Shown here: one piece after another, positions 36,124-45,547 of the stretch
Layout: every line of letters begins with the position of its first letter
How positions within the stretch are numbered: the first letter of the stretch is position 1
Assembly (NCBI GenBank): GCA_019638015.1
Contig: JAHBUP010000001.1
Coordinates: 1,520,424-1,584,423 of the forward strand
Direction: 5' to 3'
Source of the DNA: Melioribacteraceae bacterium
GTDB lineage: Bacteria; Bacteroidota; Ignavibacteria; Ignavibacteriales; Melioribacteraceae
Length of the DNA: 64,000 nt
Made by a program: the position numbers and the translations under genes
Notes under the pieces: model-generated
What the model was told of the DNA's origin: nothing
The model's database searches: none
Seen by the model: only the letters and a program-made list of their open reading frames with translations

Positions 36124-36549
36124 ATGGCAAATCTTGAAATTAATGCTGCCGAGTTGAATAAACTTATCAATAATTATTCACCCCACGAAATAAGTGAATT
36201 AAAAATTGAATCAAATGAAATTCTTTTTAACGTAGCTGTTGAATTTATGTCTAAGAAGATAGCAATCCCAATCAAAATTGTTTTTCATGAGTTAGATAGA
36301 AATAAACAAATTGTAAAATTAAAAATTGAACTAAACAGTAATTCGCTTCTCTTACCGCAAGCTTTCAAGTTCTTTTTAACTAATTTCCAAGAAAAAGTAC
36401 AATCAATTCTTCCAAACGGTGTCTCAATTCAAGGGGCTCTTATTTCTGTTGATATAAATGAATTAAATAAGTTATCAAATGTAAAAATAAAAGTAGAAGA
36501 TGTAATTTATGTGCCCAGCAAAATTCGTATTAATTTTTCATTCGTATAA
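36124..36549 (+). CDS. Hypothetical protein
   Basis: A 141-residue soluble protein with alternating beta and helix character, starting MANLEINAAELNKLINNYSP, with a clear GGAGGA before the ATG. No family is recognised. It is co-oriented with and close behind the WG-repeat gene, and operator copy 5 lies downstream of it. Confidence 0.65.
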   Translation: MANLEINAAELNKLINNYSPHEISELKIESNEILFNVAVEFMSKKIAIPIKIVFHELDRNKQIVKLKIELNSNSLLLPQAFKFFLTNFQEKVQSILPNGVSIQGALISVDINELNKLSNVKIKVEDVIYVPSKIRINFSFV

Positions 36550-36644
36550 TCTCGTTGTATATGAATGATATTCTGCTTCATCCTCTAGATATGTCCTTTG
36601 GTCTATCAATTTAAAAATGGGATCCCAACAAGAGTATGGTAGTA

Positions 36645-36661
36645 GTATCATTAAATGATAC
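36645..36661. promoter_or_regulatory. 17-bp palindromic operator, copy 5
   Basis: A perfect GTATCATTAAATGATAC whose symmetry extends three bases further on each side (GTA...TAC). A box TTAAAAATGGGATCCC ends 18 bases upstream; copy 6 has the near-identical TTAAAAATGGAATCCC at exactly the same distance. The next gene starts 127 bases downstream, farther than usual. Confidence 0.75.
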
Positions 36662-36788
36662 TACATTTTATACAACTCTCACTATTATTGTCTCATCATT
36701 ATTTCACTGATCTTAAATTATTCTAGAAATAATTATGAAAATAATATGAGCTCTACTATTAATAAAAGCAAACAACATAGGAGTTAAT

Positions 36789-36962
36789 ATGACTAACAGT
36801 CCATCTAAAGTATCTAGAAAAGTATTTGATAAAACAGTTGATGTTCTTGAAAAGGGAGCGGATAAACTTCACATTTCTTATGAAGGTTTGAATGTGGCTT
36901 TAGCTGCTGCAGCTGTGGGTTCAGTAATTCTTAATATATTTTTACTTTTACGAAAAAAGTGA
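36789..36962 (+). CDS. Small single-pass membrane protein
   Basis: A 57-residue protein with ATAGGAG before its ATG. A polar N-terminal half is followed by one C-terminal transmembrane helix (about residues 35-54: LNVALAAAAVGSVILNIFLL) and a positive tail (RKK), implying a cytoplasmic C-terminus. No family is recognised. It shares the 14-base leader AAACAACATAGGAG with the gene at 4704. Confidence 0.6.
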   Translation: MTNSPSKVSRKVFDKTVDVLEKGADKLHISYEGLNVALAAAAVGSVILNIFLLLRKK

Positions 36963-37018
36963 AGTATAGCTCTCCAAAATAATACTAAAAATTTACTTCA
37001 TCATTAAAGGGTGACTAT

Positions 37019-37477
37019 ATGACAAATCAGAATTTTTATACAAAGCTTAGATCAATAGTTATTGATTGGGCAGAATCAAAAAATGGCAAAACATCTAAAT
37101 GGATGGAATATGTCCTACTAGCTCCTGACTTTTTTTATCTCCTCTATAAACTAATGCTTGAGCCTCAGATAAAACCTATTGAGAAAATAAAACTTGTAAG
37201 CGCTATCTCTTATTTTATCCTTCCTATCGATTTGATGCCGGAAGCTTTTCTTGGTCCGATTGGTTTTCTGGATGATATCACATTCGCTGCCTTCGCGTTA
37301 AATAGTATTATAAATAATTACAGCTCTGCTCTAATTCGCAAATATTGGCTGGGGGAAATTGATATCCTTGTTACAATTAAAAATGTGATTTCAATGGCCC
37401 ACCATTTCTTGGGCTCATATATCTATGGGGCCCTGAGAAGAAAATATAATAATCCTTCTGAGGTACCATTTAGGTAG
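37019..37477 (+). CDS. DUF1232 (YkvA-like) membrane protein
   Basis: A 152-residue protein. Residues ~58-90 contain KLVSAISYFILPIDLMPE followed by GPIGFLDDITFAAFAL, the DUF1232/YkvA signature (YF-hP-D-hhP-E, G-hhDD). Members are small membrane-associated proteins of unknown role and are frequent near stress and defence genes. It stands in a cluster of tiny membrane-protein genes (36789, 37577). Confidence 0.85.
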   Translation: MTNQNFYTKLRSIVIDWAESKNGKTSKWMEYVLLAPDFFYLLYKLMLEPQIKPIEKIKLVSAISYFILPIDLMPEAFLGPIGFLDDITFAAFALNSIINNYSSALIRKYWLGEIDILVTIKNVISMAHHFLGSYIYGALRRKYNNPSEVPFR

Positions 37478-37576
37478 TTGAATATTATGCTGGGGATTGT
37501 CTTTCCGATAGTACTCAATGAATTAATCTAAGTTTAGTAAAATTATATTTCATCAAATAAATAGGTGGTAAAAACT

Positions 37577-37720
37577 ATGTTCAATCTGATTTATTGGTTG
37601 TGTTTTACTAAAAGTATATGGCACTTTGCACTAGGCACTTTATTTCCACTTGGCGTATTTTGTTATATTATGGAAATTGTTGAGTATTATTTTAATGAAG
37701 ACGAGAAAGATGATCTATAA
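37577..37720 (+). CDS. Very small membrane protein
   Basis: A 47-residue ORF with AGGTGG upstream. One hydrophobic stretch (about residues 13-33, IWHFALGTLFPLGVFCYIME) and an acidic tail (NEDEKDDL). No family is recognised. Support comes from the ribosome-binding site, the membrane helix and the neighbouring small membrane-protein genes. Confidence 0.45.
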   Translation: MFNLIYWLCFTKSIWHFALGTLFPLGVFCYIMEIVEYYFNEDEKDDL

Positions 37721-37811
37721 TAGGACTAATAATGTGTCCTGAACAAATTCTAAAAACATAAATCAAAATTCTGCGGAAATATTTTATATTATTAATAATA
37801 AGGAATTACAA

Positions 37812-38120
37812 ATGACCGTTTCAAGGCTCTTTATACTCACGAAATCAGAAGGGAATACACGCGCCTTCATTGATATTACAACAGATGAAGGTATAATAAT
37901 AAAGGGGTTTAAACTGATTCATGGTCCCACCGGATTATTTGTCGGCGCTCCAAGTGAAAAAGGCAAAGATGGCAAATGGCGTGAATCAGTCGTAATTCCT
38001 AAAGAACTTAGAGATGAATTAAATAGAATGGCAGTCAGCGAATATGATCGGCTTCGCACAAATGAAAATTCCGGTTCAATTCAACCACCCGTTGAAGATG
38101 ACACTGATTTACCGTTCTAA
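37812..38120 (+). CDS. spoVG: SpoVG-family protein
   Basis: A 102-residue protein with SpoVG features: AFIDITTDEGIIIKGFKLIH, then GPTGLFVGAPSEKGKDGKW and the helical end. SpoVG proteins are small nucleic-acid binders. In Firmicutes and spirochaetes they act as regulators; mobile elements often carry them. The C-terminal acidic tail (VEDDTDLPF) resembles single-stranded-DNA-binding-protein tails. Confidence 0.85.
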   Translation: MTVSRLFILTKSEGNTRAFIDITTDEGIIIKGFKLIHGPTGLFVGAPSEKGKDGKWRESVVIPKELRDELNRMAVSEYDRLRTNENSGSIQPPVEDDTDLPF

Positions 38121-38195
38121 ATTAAAATTTCAATAAATAAGAAGGGGAGAATCCTTTCTCCCAAAATATTGAAGACTTTTAGAAATAAATAAGAA

Positions 38196-38303
38196 AGGTA
38201 AGTATCAAAGAGTATCCGGGAACTAAACATCGGGCTCAAATCAACTTACCTAACTGTACAGATAATTAATCCAAGAGCTTATCCGCCGACTTAACATCGG
38301 GTG
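38196..38303. other. Candidate structured RNA or cis element
   Basis: AGGTAAGT (38196-38203) and ACTTACCT (38244-38251) can pair as an eight-base stem around a loop containing TATCCGGGAACTAAACATCGGG. A related TATCCGCCGACTTAACATCGGG follows at 38279, giving an imperfect direct repeat of about 24 bases. It is locally GC-richer than its flanks and follows a hairpin (GGGAGAA, TCCT, TTCTCCC at 38145-38162) after spoVG. No ORF is seen. It could be a small RNA or a plasmid-style iteron remnant. Confidence 0.35.
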
Positions 38304-39029
38304 CCACTTGAAATTAATTACTGTATTAATTTAATATAATTCCATCTATTCAACAAAATCTCAATAATAGAATCATACCAAGTGAGCCCCAACTCTAATA
38401 GGATTATGCATGAAATTTATAGTCTGCAAAATATTCTTCATCCTTTTTTCTATTATCGCCACTCTTCGGGTTGGTAATTAATTATTAGGAGGTGGGGAGA
38501 AGATTGTAAAAAGGAAATATTAAGAAGAATATAACTCAAAGAACCGTAGTTAAATAAATTAAAAGCTAAATTAGCACTAAAAGGAAATATTAATCTGAGT
38601 AAGTGTTGGAATACGCTATATTTATACGACAGAATATTTGTTGTCATTACTTTCCTAAAAATAAATTTCAAAAAAAAATCTATTATTATCTCATTTTTCT
38701 TTGATTTCAACTTGACATGCGAGGCATTTTGTATTTTATTTACAACATAATTAAGAATAATATTTGTAAACAACTTTTCCTGTTTTTGTTGTTAAAAAAC
38801 TGTCAAAATGACTAATATCCTTAGCCAGAACATCTGATTAGAGATCGCTTCATCGTGTCAGATGTGAATCAATTTCCTTTCTGAAGACATCTATAGAAAA
38901 TAGTTAATCGAATTATTTCGTAAGAGAACTGCCTTCTTTTTCAAAACAAAATGTTTTGTTTAGGGATTACTATGTAAAATAACAACAAGTTGATTCATAA
39001 AAATAACTATCAAAAAAAAGAGGTTATAT
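38304..39029. other. Gene-free gap
   Basis: About 700 AT-rich bases. A 106-codon minus-strand open frame is judged spurious. The 17-base AACCGTAGTTAAATAAA at 38542 repeats a sequence at 34801. A possible promoter (TTGACA at 38712 with a weak AT-rich -10) points right. An A-rich leader precedes the next gene. Confidence 0.4.
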
Positions 39030-39692
39030 ATGAATACTACTAACTATTCTCTAAAACCTGAGAATCTAAAAAACTTATCGCGAGTATATTCAGATCTTCT
39101 TAAATATTCAGAATTAGTAACTGATCACGATCTTCCACCGATCAAAGAGTTTGATGAATTGTATTATGATTTCAAAAAAAAAGAATTAAAACAAATATCA
39201 AATATTATCAAAACTCAACGAATCATTCCTCATTTTCAATTCATGAAAGATATCTTATCAATAAGATATGATATAACTCAAAATGTAATTTCTTGGTTCA
39301 TCCCAAAAGTAAATATTTATGAAAAAATAAATTGTTCGATATTACTAACTGATCAAGGAATTTACGGAAACTTAATCTCTGTAAACGAAATGAGTCTATT
39401 AATGAATTACTCTGATATTACTATCATTAATTATAGTTGTAATAAAATAATCAGAGAAGACAAAGAAGAATATCGATTTCGACTATTTCTTTCTTCATCA
39501 CATAACATATATCTATTGATTGATCTATTTGACAACTCGAACAGAATCTCTGCACTTTCTGTTTTTTTGGAATTAATTAAACTATACAGAAATCTGTCTG
39601 TTCTCAATAAATCTTATTCAGTTTCTGACATTTTGAGTGAGCCTCATTTTACAGAATTTAGTTCATTTGAAGATTTATTGTATTATTCATAA
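39030..39692 (+). CDS. Hypothetical protein upstream of AAA ATPase
   Basis: A 220-residue protein without signal peptide or membrane segment. A beta-rich middle (residues ~85-165, including INCSILLTDQGIYGNLISV) might be a PH-like fold, but no family is recognised with confidence. It precedes the AAA ATPase gene in the same direction by about 90 bases and is probably its partner. Confidence 0.6.
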   Translation: MNTTNYSLKPENLKNLSRVYSDLLKYSELVTDHDLPPIKEFDELYYDFKKKELKQISNIIKTQRIIPHFQFMKDILSIRYDITQNVISWFIPKVNIYEKINCSILLTDQGIYGNLISVNEMSLLMNYSDITIINYSCNKIIREDKEEYRFRLFLSSSHNIYLLIDLFDNSNRISALSVFLELIKLYRNLSVLNKSYSVSDILSEPHFTEFSSFEDLLYYS

Positions 39693-39784
39693 AAATATAC
39701 CGCTTGAGATCAAAAAGGCTTTTGTCTTTACTAAAGAAAGAATAAAAGTATTTCCAACTGATAAATTATTAAAGCGAGGTGTAT

Positions 39785-41029
39785 ATGAATCGAAGTATAA
39801 AATTAAATAATAGTAATTATACCGAACAAACAACATTTGACTATCTAATCAACTCTGATGAAGAACTACTTCTTTTGAATTATCTATATCGTCTGCATAA
39901 AAAAGAAATTAAACACCCCAAGATGAAAGTAATTGAGTTCTTAGCGATAAAGAATGTATCGTCACCCTCGCCAAAAGCTCCGACTGCGCTTTTTCAAGAA
40001 CATATGCAGAACTATCAATTTTATGATCAAATTCATTTACTGACTTTTATATTCAATAAAAAAGTATATAAAATTACATTCAGCAGAACTGAAGAAGGTT
40101 ATGACGTTACATTAAGAGTAGACAGATATATATACATTAATCCTATTTCTTCTAATTCAGATCAAGCTCATCTTTTATTCGATTTATTATCAAAGGAATC
40201 AATAAAAAACTCTACATTTAACAAAAAGACGATAATGTATTCATTTCAAAAAGGCAGATTCACTAGTTGCCTCAAGATAATCGATTTTCCTCCTATAATG
40301 TTAGATTCAATTTTTATTCCCAAACCCAAAATAGAACAAATAAAAAGATTTGTTTCTACAATTGAAAACTTTGAAAAAACTCATACTAATCTAAGATTTT
40401 TATTTTCAGGCATGCCCGGAACAGGTAAGACAAAGATAATTCAAGCTATAGCGACTGCATTGAAAGAAAAAGCAACAATAGTAATAGTAAATAGTGACTT
40501 TATTCCGTTTAGAAGACTTCTTGATTTCTGTTCTGTATTTGACAAAGCGCTTCTTATAATAGATGACATTGATTTTATTGCTGCAGACAGAGAAACAAGT
40601 TATGACAGAGGCATGCTCAATGTACTTCTGCAAACTCTTGACGGTTTCGTTCCAAATCATGTTTTCCTGCTCGGTTCAACTAATGATAAAAAACTGATTG
40701 ATTCTGCCGCCAGCAGACCTGGCCGGTTCGATCTAATATTAGATATAAATGAAATAGAACCTACTAATTATCTGTCCTTAGTAATAAGAGAGACATCCGA
40801 TGAGCAAATCATTTCATTTTTTGATTCGTCGATTTTAGAAGAACTTCGTTTGAAAAAAGTTACAGGCGCATATATTGTTAGTTTAGTAAAACAACTTAAG
40901 AACACTAAATCAAATAACGAGCAATTGAGTACTGAAAAATTTAGAGAAATTCTTTCACTTACTCATAAAGGCTTTTATTCCGACAATGCATGCGAATACT
41001 CTAAAGCTGTCGGTTTTAATAATAATTAA
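39785..41029 (+). CDS. AAA ATPase (FtsH/BCS1-like core)
   Basis: A 414-residue protein; ATG 39785 is preferred because GAGG lies about six bases upstream (a GTG at 39779 is also in frame). A poorly conserved N-terminal ~180 residues is followed by an AAA module: Walker A GMPGTGKT (~209), Walker B LLIIDDIDF (~258), second region of homology STNDKKLIDSAASRPGRFD (~300). It has a close C-terminal paralogue at 51327-52541. The N-terminal domain probably determines its client; the function is unknown. A terminator follows. Confidence 0.85.
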   Translation: MNRSIKLNNSNYTEQTTFDYLINSDEELLLLNYLYRLHKKEIKHPKMKVIEFLAIKNVSSPSPKAPTALFQEHMQNYQFYDQIHLLTFIFNKKVYKITFSRTEEGYDVTLRVDRYIYINPISSNSDQAHLLFDLLSKESIKNSTFNKKTIMYSFQKGRFTSCLKIIDFPPIMLDSIFIPKPKIEQIKRFVSTIENFEKTHTNLRFLFSGMPGTGKTKIIQAIATALKEKATIVIVNSDFIPFRRLLDFCSVFDKALLIIDDIDFIAADRETSYDRGMLNVLLQTLDGFVPNHVFLLGSTNDKKLIDSAASRPGRFDLILDINEIEPTNYLSLVIRETSDEQIISFFDSSILEELRLKKVTGAYIVSLVKQLKNTKSNNEQLSTEKFREILSLTHKGFYSDNACEYSKAVGFNNN

Positions 41030-41047
41030 AATGAATAATTGGGCTCT

Positions 41048-41065
41048 GGCTCTGCTAGAGCCTTT
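41048..41065 (+). terminator. Short terminator hairpin after AAA ATPase
   Basis: GGCTCT, GCT, AGAGCC then TTT forms a compact GC-rich hairpin right after the ATPase stop. It shows that an open frame beginning at 41039 is not coding there, which moves the next gene's start to 41084. Confidence 0.6.
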
Positions 41066-41083
41066 AACTTTACGAGGTATATT

Positions 41084-41845
41084 ATGAAATGTGAATTCTA
41101 TAAATACAATCTTAAACCCATCGATATTGATTTATTAGTCTATAATGGTTCAGGTAACGAGTTTCTGCAATATGAAACTGATAAATTCAAAAATCTAAGA
41201 GATGCTTCCGGTAATATTAAACCCATTTTCATTGCATCTGAAAATCCATCAACTAATTTAAATATTACGTATAATGATAAATCAGAGTTCAGAATTACTG
41301 ATTATTCTCTGTTTGCAGGACTTTTGGAAATTCAACGAAATCTGAGTTTTCCTATATATCCCAGTAGATTAGAATCGTTGATTGGTAATCTTGGATGTGT
41401 AAAACAAAAAGAGTATGAAGAATCCGAAAAAATTTATTTGGTGCTTCCGTCAGTAAAATCAGATATCTTAATTACATCTGAAGTAGATTATGAAAATGTT
41501 GATTATGAGGGAATGAATTCTGAGATTAAACAATGGCTCGAAAACGATGAACTTGAATTTGAGCTTTTGACTTTTTTAGGTTTTTCACATGGAGATATGA
41601 TGTCTGCTTTAACGACGAAATCGGCTTCCGATTTGGATGAACATGTAAAAAAAATATTAAATGAAATGTTTGAAAAAAATAAAAATGAATATCTGCCATA
41701 TCCTTTTGATGAGGTCCTTTTATACTGGGAAAATAGTTTGTTAATTAATAAGCATGTGTTAGATTACCCTATAGACTTTTGCGAAACGCTTATTTATGGC
41801 GAAAATAAATTAGTCATGTTAAGTAATATTAAAATAAATAATTAA
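41084..41845 (+). CDS. Hypothetical protein
   Basis: A 253-residue soluble acidic protein from ATG 41084, which has ACGAGGT about eight bases upstream. No membrane segment and no recognised motif. It lies between the AAA ATPase and the HNH nuclease genes, all in one direction, with a 49-base gap to the HNH gene. Confidence 0.65.
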   Translation: MKCEFYKYNLKPIDIDLLVYNGSGNEFLQYETDKFKNLRDASGNIKPIFIASENPSTNLNITYNDKSEFRITDYSLFAGLLEIQRNLSFPIYPSRLESLIGNLGCVKQKEYEESEKIYLVLPSVKSDILITSEVDYENVDYEGMNSEIKQWLENDELEFELLTFLGFSHGDMMSALTTKSASDLDEHVKKILNEMFEKNKNEYLPYPFDEVLLYWENSLLINKHVLDYPIDFCETLIYGENKLVMLSNIKINN

Positions 41846-41894
41846 TTAAATGTAACTACTATTAGTATTTCATATAATAAGCTAAGGAGTAAAT

Positions 41895-43079
41895 ATGGAT
41901 TATTTGATAATAAGGGATTTAAAATTGGCAGACCAGGAAGCTTTTTCATACAGATATATTGATAAAAAAATCGGTGATATTGGACAAGCCACATTCCCAT
42001 ATGGTGGTGGAACAGAAAAAAGATATAAATTTAAAGTTGGTGAGATCTGTTGGATGTGTGTAAAAGAAATCGGCGTTTTTACTAAAGAAAAAGTAATACA
42101 ACGAAATGATGTTAGAATAGAAAACGAAGCTGATGTTATAAAACTTAGAAATTCAACAATTGATTCGTTAAAAATTGACGAAAAGTATTGGGATAGAGAA
42201 ATAAATAGAATAAATACAAGATTAAGTAATCCGAAAATAAAGCCAAACAAAAAATATGTACATATAACTCTGATCGATACCGAGACGATAGAAATATTAG
42301 AAAAGCCATTCCCAGTTGAGCAATATTTTCCAGATGACGGTTATATTGAATTAGATGAAGAGAAGAAAAACAAATATTTTGAATTATTTGATCGTAAAAT
42401 ACTCCCAGATTTGATAAAGTATAATAATCGAGAATATTCAACAATAAATGATGCAGTTAAATTAGATATCATTAGTTTATATGGTAATAATAAAACATTC
42501 TTTGGATCAACATCCCCAAAAATAAAGATAGATAACGATCACTTTGTTCCTAGTAGTCTAGGTGGACCAGGTCGGTTTATTCAAAATGTTTTACCGATTC
42601 AGGCGAGTTGTAATAGAAGCAAAAACAATAATATCCCCATTGCACTGATTAAGATTGCTAAAAAATACATTAACTTTCCAAAACATGATAATAACGAAAA
42701 AGAATTGACTATTATTGGTAAAGATTGGGATTCAGTTTTAAATAATTGGGATAATCCAAATTATAAAAAAGGTCTATCCTCTTACGAAAAAAAAAGCCTA
42801 ACTATTACTATTACAAATTACATTAAAAATTTTGATGAGCTCATTCAAAGGAGATTTTACTATGAAGTAGTAAAAGAAGGATTATTAAATAACTTTAAAG
42901 ATACTTATTCTAAATGTTCCACAATGCAATGTTTTAATATCGAAGAAATTTATAATCAAATAAAATCTCGTGATATAAACGGCAGGTTATCTCATATATA
43001 TGAAATTCTTGATTACGAATTATATAAAGTAGATAATACTATCATTGTTAAAAACATAAATGCAGAGCAATCACTATAA
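41895..43079 (+). CDS. HNH endonuclease family protein
   Basis: A 394-residue protein with AAGGAG before its ATG. Residues ~213-240 read KIDNDHFVPSSLGGPGRFIQ followed by NVLPIQASCNRSKNN, matching an HNH beta-beta-alpha-metal centre (DH...N...CN-x-x-K). The N-terminal ~130 residues (FKVGEICWMCVKEIG) might read DNA. It overlaps the downstream small gene by 20 bases. HNH proteins in such islands are often restriction or toxin nucleases; the target is unknown. Confidence 0.75.
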   Translation: MDYLIIRDLKLADQEAFSYRYIDKKIGDIGQATFPYGGGTEKRYKFKVGEICWMCVKEIGVFTKEKVIQRNDVRIENEADVIKLRNSTIDSLKIDEKYWDREINRINTRLSNPKIKPNKKYVHITLIDTETIEILEKPFPVEQYFPDDGYIELDEEKKNKYFELFDRKILPDLIKYNNREYSTINDAVKLDIISLYGNNKTFFGSTSPKIKIDNDHFVPSSLGGPGRFIQNVLPIQASCNRSKNNNIPIALIKIAKKYINFPKHDNNEKELTIIGKDWDSVLNNWDNPNYKKGLSSYEKKSLTITITNYIKNFDELIQRRFYYEVVKEGLLNNFKDTYSKCSTMQCFNIEEIYNQIKSRDINGRLSHIYEILDYELYKVDNTIIVKNINAEQSL

Positions 43080-43503
43080 TCTAAAAATAAATATCAAGCT
43101 CCGAAACAAAAAATACTTAAGTGATCATTTTCGCTTGACAGAACTCAAATGGCTTGATGTATTAATAAATGTTGGGCCACCGATAGAAAAGTATGCTAAA
43201 GAATGGTGTTTAAATAATCCATCGGCGGGTTGGTGCGGCGGAGTCACCAGAGCTTTAAAAATCTTAAATAAAATACCTTTTGGCTACAAAATTTGTAGGC
43301 AAAAAGATGACCCACATTATTATTTCATTAATCCGGGGACAAATGAAGTAATTGATCTAACCATTTATCAAATGAAGAATGAATATGAGCATGATTACCT
43401 CGATTACAAAACTGATAATTTGTTTAATGATGAAGCACCAGAGAATGTAATAAGATTAGTGACAATTTTGAAAAATATTCAAAGTGATCTAATAAATTTA
43501 TAA
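43060..43503 (+). CDS. YunG-like small protein
   Basis: A 147-residue protein overlapping the HNH gene's end by 20 bases. The phrases NPSAGWCGGVTRALKIL (~53-69) and HYYFINPGTNEVIDLTIYQM (~87-106) resemble the C-x-x-T, HYhN and E-hIDLT-x-x-Q elements of YunG-like proteins of unknown function. The Cys-His pattern might mark a papain-like fold. Overlap with the HNH gene suggests translational coupling and perhaps a partner or immunity role. Confidence 0.55.
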   Translation: MQSNHYNLKINIKLRNKKYLSDHFRLTELKWLDVLINVGPPIEKYAKEWCLNNPSAGWCGGVTRALKILNKIPFGYKICRQKDDPHYYFINPGTNEVIDLTIYQMKNEYEHDYLDYKTDNLFNDEAPENVIRLVTILKNIQSDLINL

Positions 43504-43522
43504 TTTAATGAATGAGGCAATT

Positions 43523-45541
43523 ATGCGCTACTTAACTAAATCCCGCTTTCGGCTGGCATTAGAATGTATTACCAAACTCTATTACACAAAAAAGAATGAT
43601 TACGCAGATGAAAGCTTAGATGATCCTTTTTTATTAGCCTTAGCTGAAGGTGGATTCCAAGTTGGAGAACTTGTAAAATATTTGTTTTCTGATAATCCTA
43701 CAAAGGAAAATATTACTATTGATACTTTAGACTATCAAGAGTCTCTTTCCGAAACCGCCAAAAGACTTCATCAAAAGGATGTAGTAATTGCTGAAGCCGC
43801 ATTCTCCTTCAATTCATTATTCATTAGGGCTGATATCATCGTTAAACGTGGAAATATCATCCATCTGTATGAAGTAAAAGCGAAATCTTCGGATGGTGGT
43901 GATATTGATTTTGTTTCAAAGAAAAAAGAAGGCGGAATTACTTCGAAATGGGCTCCTTATTTATATGATGTTGCATTTCAGAAATATGTAATTGCTAAAT
44001 CTCTCGCGAGTAAAAACATAATCGTAAGAGCAAATCTCGTACTGGTGGATAAGAGTAAGGTAACTACAGTTGATGGCTTAAATCAAAAATTTAAAATTAT
44101 TAAAATGAACAATCGCTCAAGAGTTGAAATTGAACCCAACATGAATAAATCCGAATTAGGAGACTCAATATTAAAAATACAAAATATTGATGATGAGATT
44201 GATAAGATTTGGAATGAATTCCCGGTTCCGTCAGATTATAAAAAATTAGGTTTTGAAGAATTTATTCAAATGTGTGAAAAAATATATACTAATGACAAAT
44301 TGCTTTATGCTCCACTAGGCAGCAAATGCAGAGCCTGCCAATTTATTAATAGCGATTCAACAAATAATCCATCTAAGAAAAGCGGATTCCATGAGTGTTG
44401 GCAGAACAAAACTAATTTAGGTGATAGATTATACAATGATAGTCTAGTGATTGATTTATGGGGTGGGTTAATGGGAAGTAGAAGTATTGTTCAAGAGTTA
44501 ATTGATAATGGGAAATATTTAATAGCGGATTTAAACGAAAATGATGTAATTCCAAAATCAAATGACAAAAGTTATCACGGACTTAGTCCTTTTGAAAGAA
44601 GAATGCAGCAAATAAACAGAGTGAAAAGAAATACAAAAGAAAGTTATTTTGATAAAAAAAGATTTGAAGAAGTAAAACGAACTTGGAAATATCCATTACA
44701 CATGATTGATTTTGAGACCTCAATGCCCGCACTTCCATTTCATAAAGATATGCACCCATATGAAGGAATTGCATTCCAGTTCTCGCATCATTTAATGGAA
44801 GAAAACGGAGTAATCCGCCATGCTGGTCAATATTTATCTTTTGAGAGAGGAGTTTTCCCTAATTATGAGTTCGTTCGTGAATTAAAATTACAACTAGAAA
44901 ATGATCATGGCACTATATTCCGTTATCATAATCATGAAAACACATATTTAAATATCATTTATAATCAGCTTCAAGCAGACCCTAATCCTCCGCACGATAG
45001 AGATTCACTTTGTGGATTTATAAAAAGAATAACAACAAGTACAATTAATAATAAAGAAAAAGAAATTGGTCCAAGAAATATGGTTGATCTTTGGGATTTG
45101 GTACTAAGATTCTATTATTCTCCAAATGCAAAGGGAAGTAATTCAATAAAAGCCATACTCCCGGCTATCATATCTGAATCTGATTTTCTAAAAGACAAAT
45201 ATTCTAAGCCCATTTACGGCAGAAACAAATTGGTGCACAGCTTGAATTTTGATGAACACATTTGGATTGATCCCTTTAAAAATTATGATCCTTATAAAAC
45301 TCTTCCAAAATTGTTTGACGATTATTCAATTGAAGAATTAGATAAACTTTCTGAATCAATAGGTGAATTTAAGGAAGTTGCAGATGGAGGAGCGGCAATG
45401 ACTGCATATAATTATTTACAATTTTCATACGTCCCGGATGATCAAAGAGAGAGATTAAAAAATGGTTTATTAAGATATTGCGAACTTGACACAATGGCGA
45501 TGGTGATGATTCTTGAAGGATGGTTTAACAAAACTGAATAA
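43523..45541 (+). CDS. DUF2779 protein, second copy
   Basis: A 672-residue protein from ATG 43523, which has GAGG five bases upstream; an ATG 15 bases earlier lacks one. Cas4-like parts: MRYLTKSRFRLALECITKLY (1-20), LYEVKAKSS (~115) and the Cys cluster KCRACQF with GFHECW (~268-295). Exonuclease-like parts: LHMIDFETSMPALPF (~393), RYHNHENTYLN (~472) and CELDTMAMVMIL (~655). It is about 170 residues longer than the copy at 6966, with a larger middle. No nuclease partner precedes it here. Confidence 0.8.
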   Translation: MRYLTKSRFRLALECITKLYYTKKNDYADESLDDPFLLALAEGGFQVGELVKYLFSDNPTKENITIDTLDYQESLSETAKRLHQKDVVIAEAAFSFNSLFIRADIIVKRGNIIHLYEVKAKSSDGGDIDFVSKKKEGGITSKWAPYLYDVAFQKYVIAKSLASKNIIVRANLVLVDKSKVTTVDGLNQKFKIIKMNNRSRVEIEPNMNKSELGDSILKIQNIDDEIDKIWNEFPVPSDYKKLGFEEFIQMCEKIYTNDKLLYAPLGSKCRACQFINSDSTNNPSKKSGFHECWQNKTNLGDRLYNDSLVIDLWGGLMGSRSIVQELIDNGKYLIADLNENDVIPKSNDKSYHGLSPFERRMQQINRVKRNTKESYFDKKRFEEVKRTWKYPLHMIDFETSMPALPFHKDMHPYEGIAFQFSHHLMEENGVIRHAGQYLSFERGVFPNYEFVRELKLQLENDHGTIFRYHNHENTYLNIIYNQLQADPNPPHDRDSLCGFIKRITTSTINNKEKEIGPRNMVDLWDLVLRFYYSPNAKGSNSIKAILPAIISESDFLKDKYSKPIYGRNKLVHSLNFDEHIWIDPFKNYDPYKTLPKLFDDYSIEELDKLSESIGEFKEVADGGAAMTAYNYLQFSYVPDDQRERLKNGLLRYCELDTMAMVMILEGWFNKTE

Positions 45542-45547
45542 TATTTT

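Noticed and set aside
38196..38303. Known riboswitch in the repeat after spoVG
   Set aside because: I could not match any conserved riboswitch core; it is reported only as a candidate structure.
38453..38773. 106-codon minus-strand open frame
   Set aside because: AT-rich sequence, no ribosome-binding site, no recognisable protein pattern, and it runs through a dispersed repeat block.
41039..41083. Extension of the 253-residue protein through GGCTCT repeats
   Set aside because: The stretch is a terminator hairpin; ATG 41084 has its own GAGG site.
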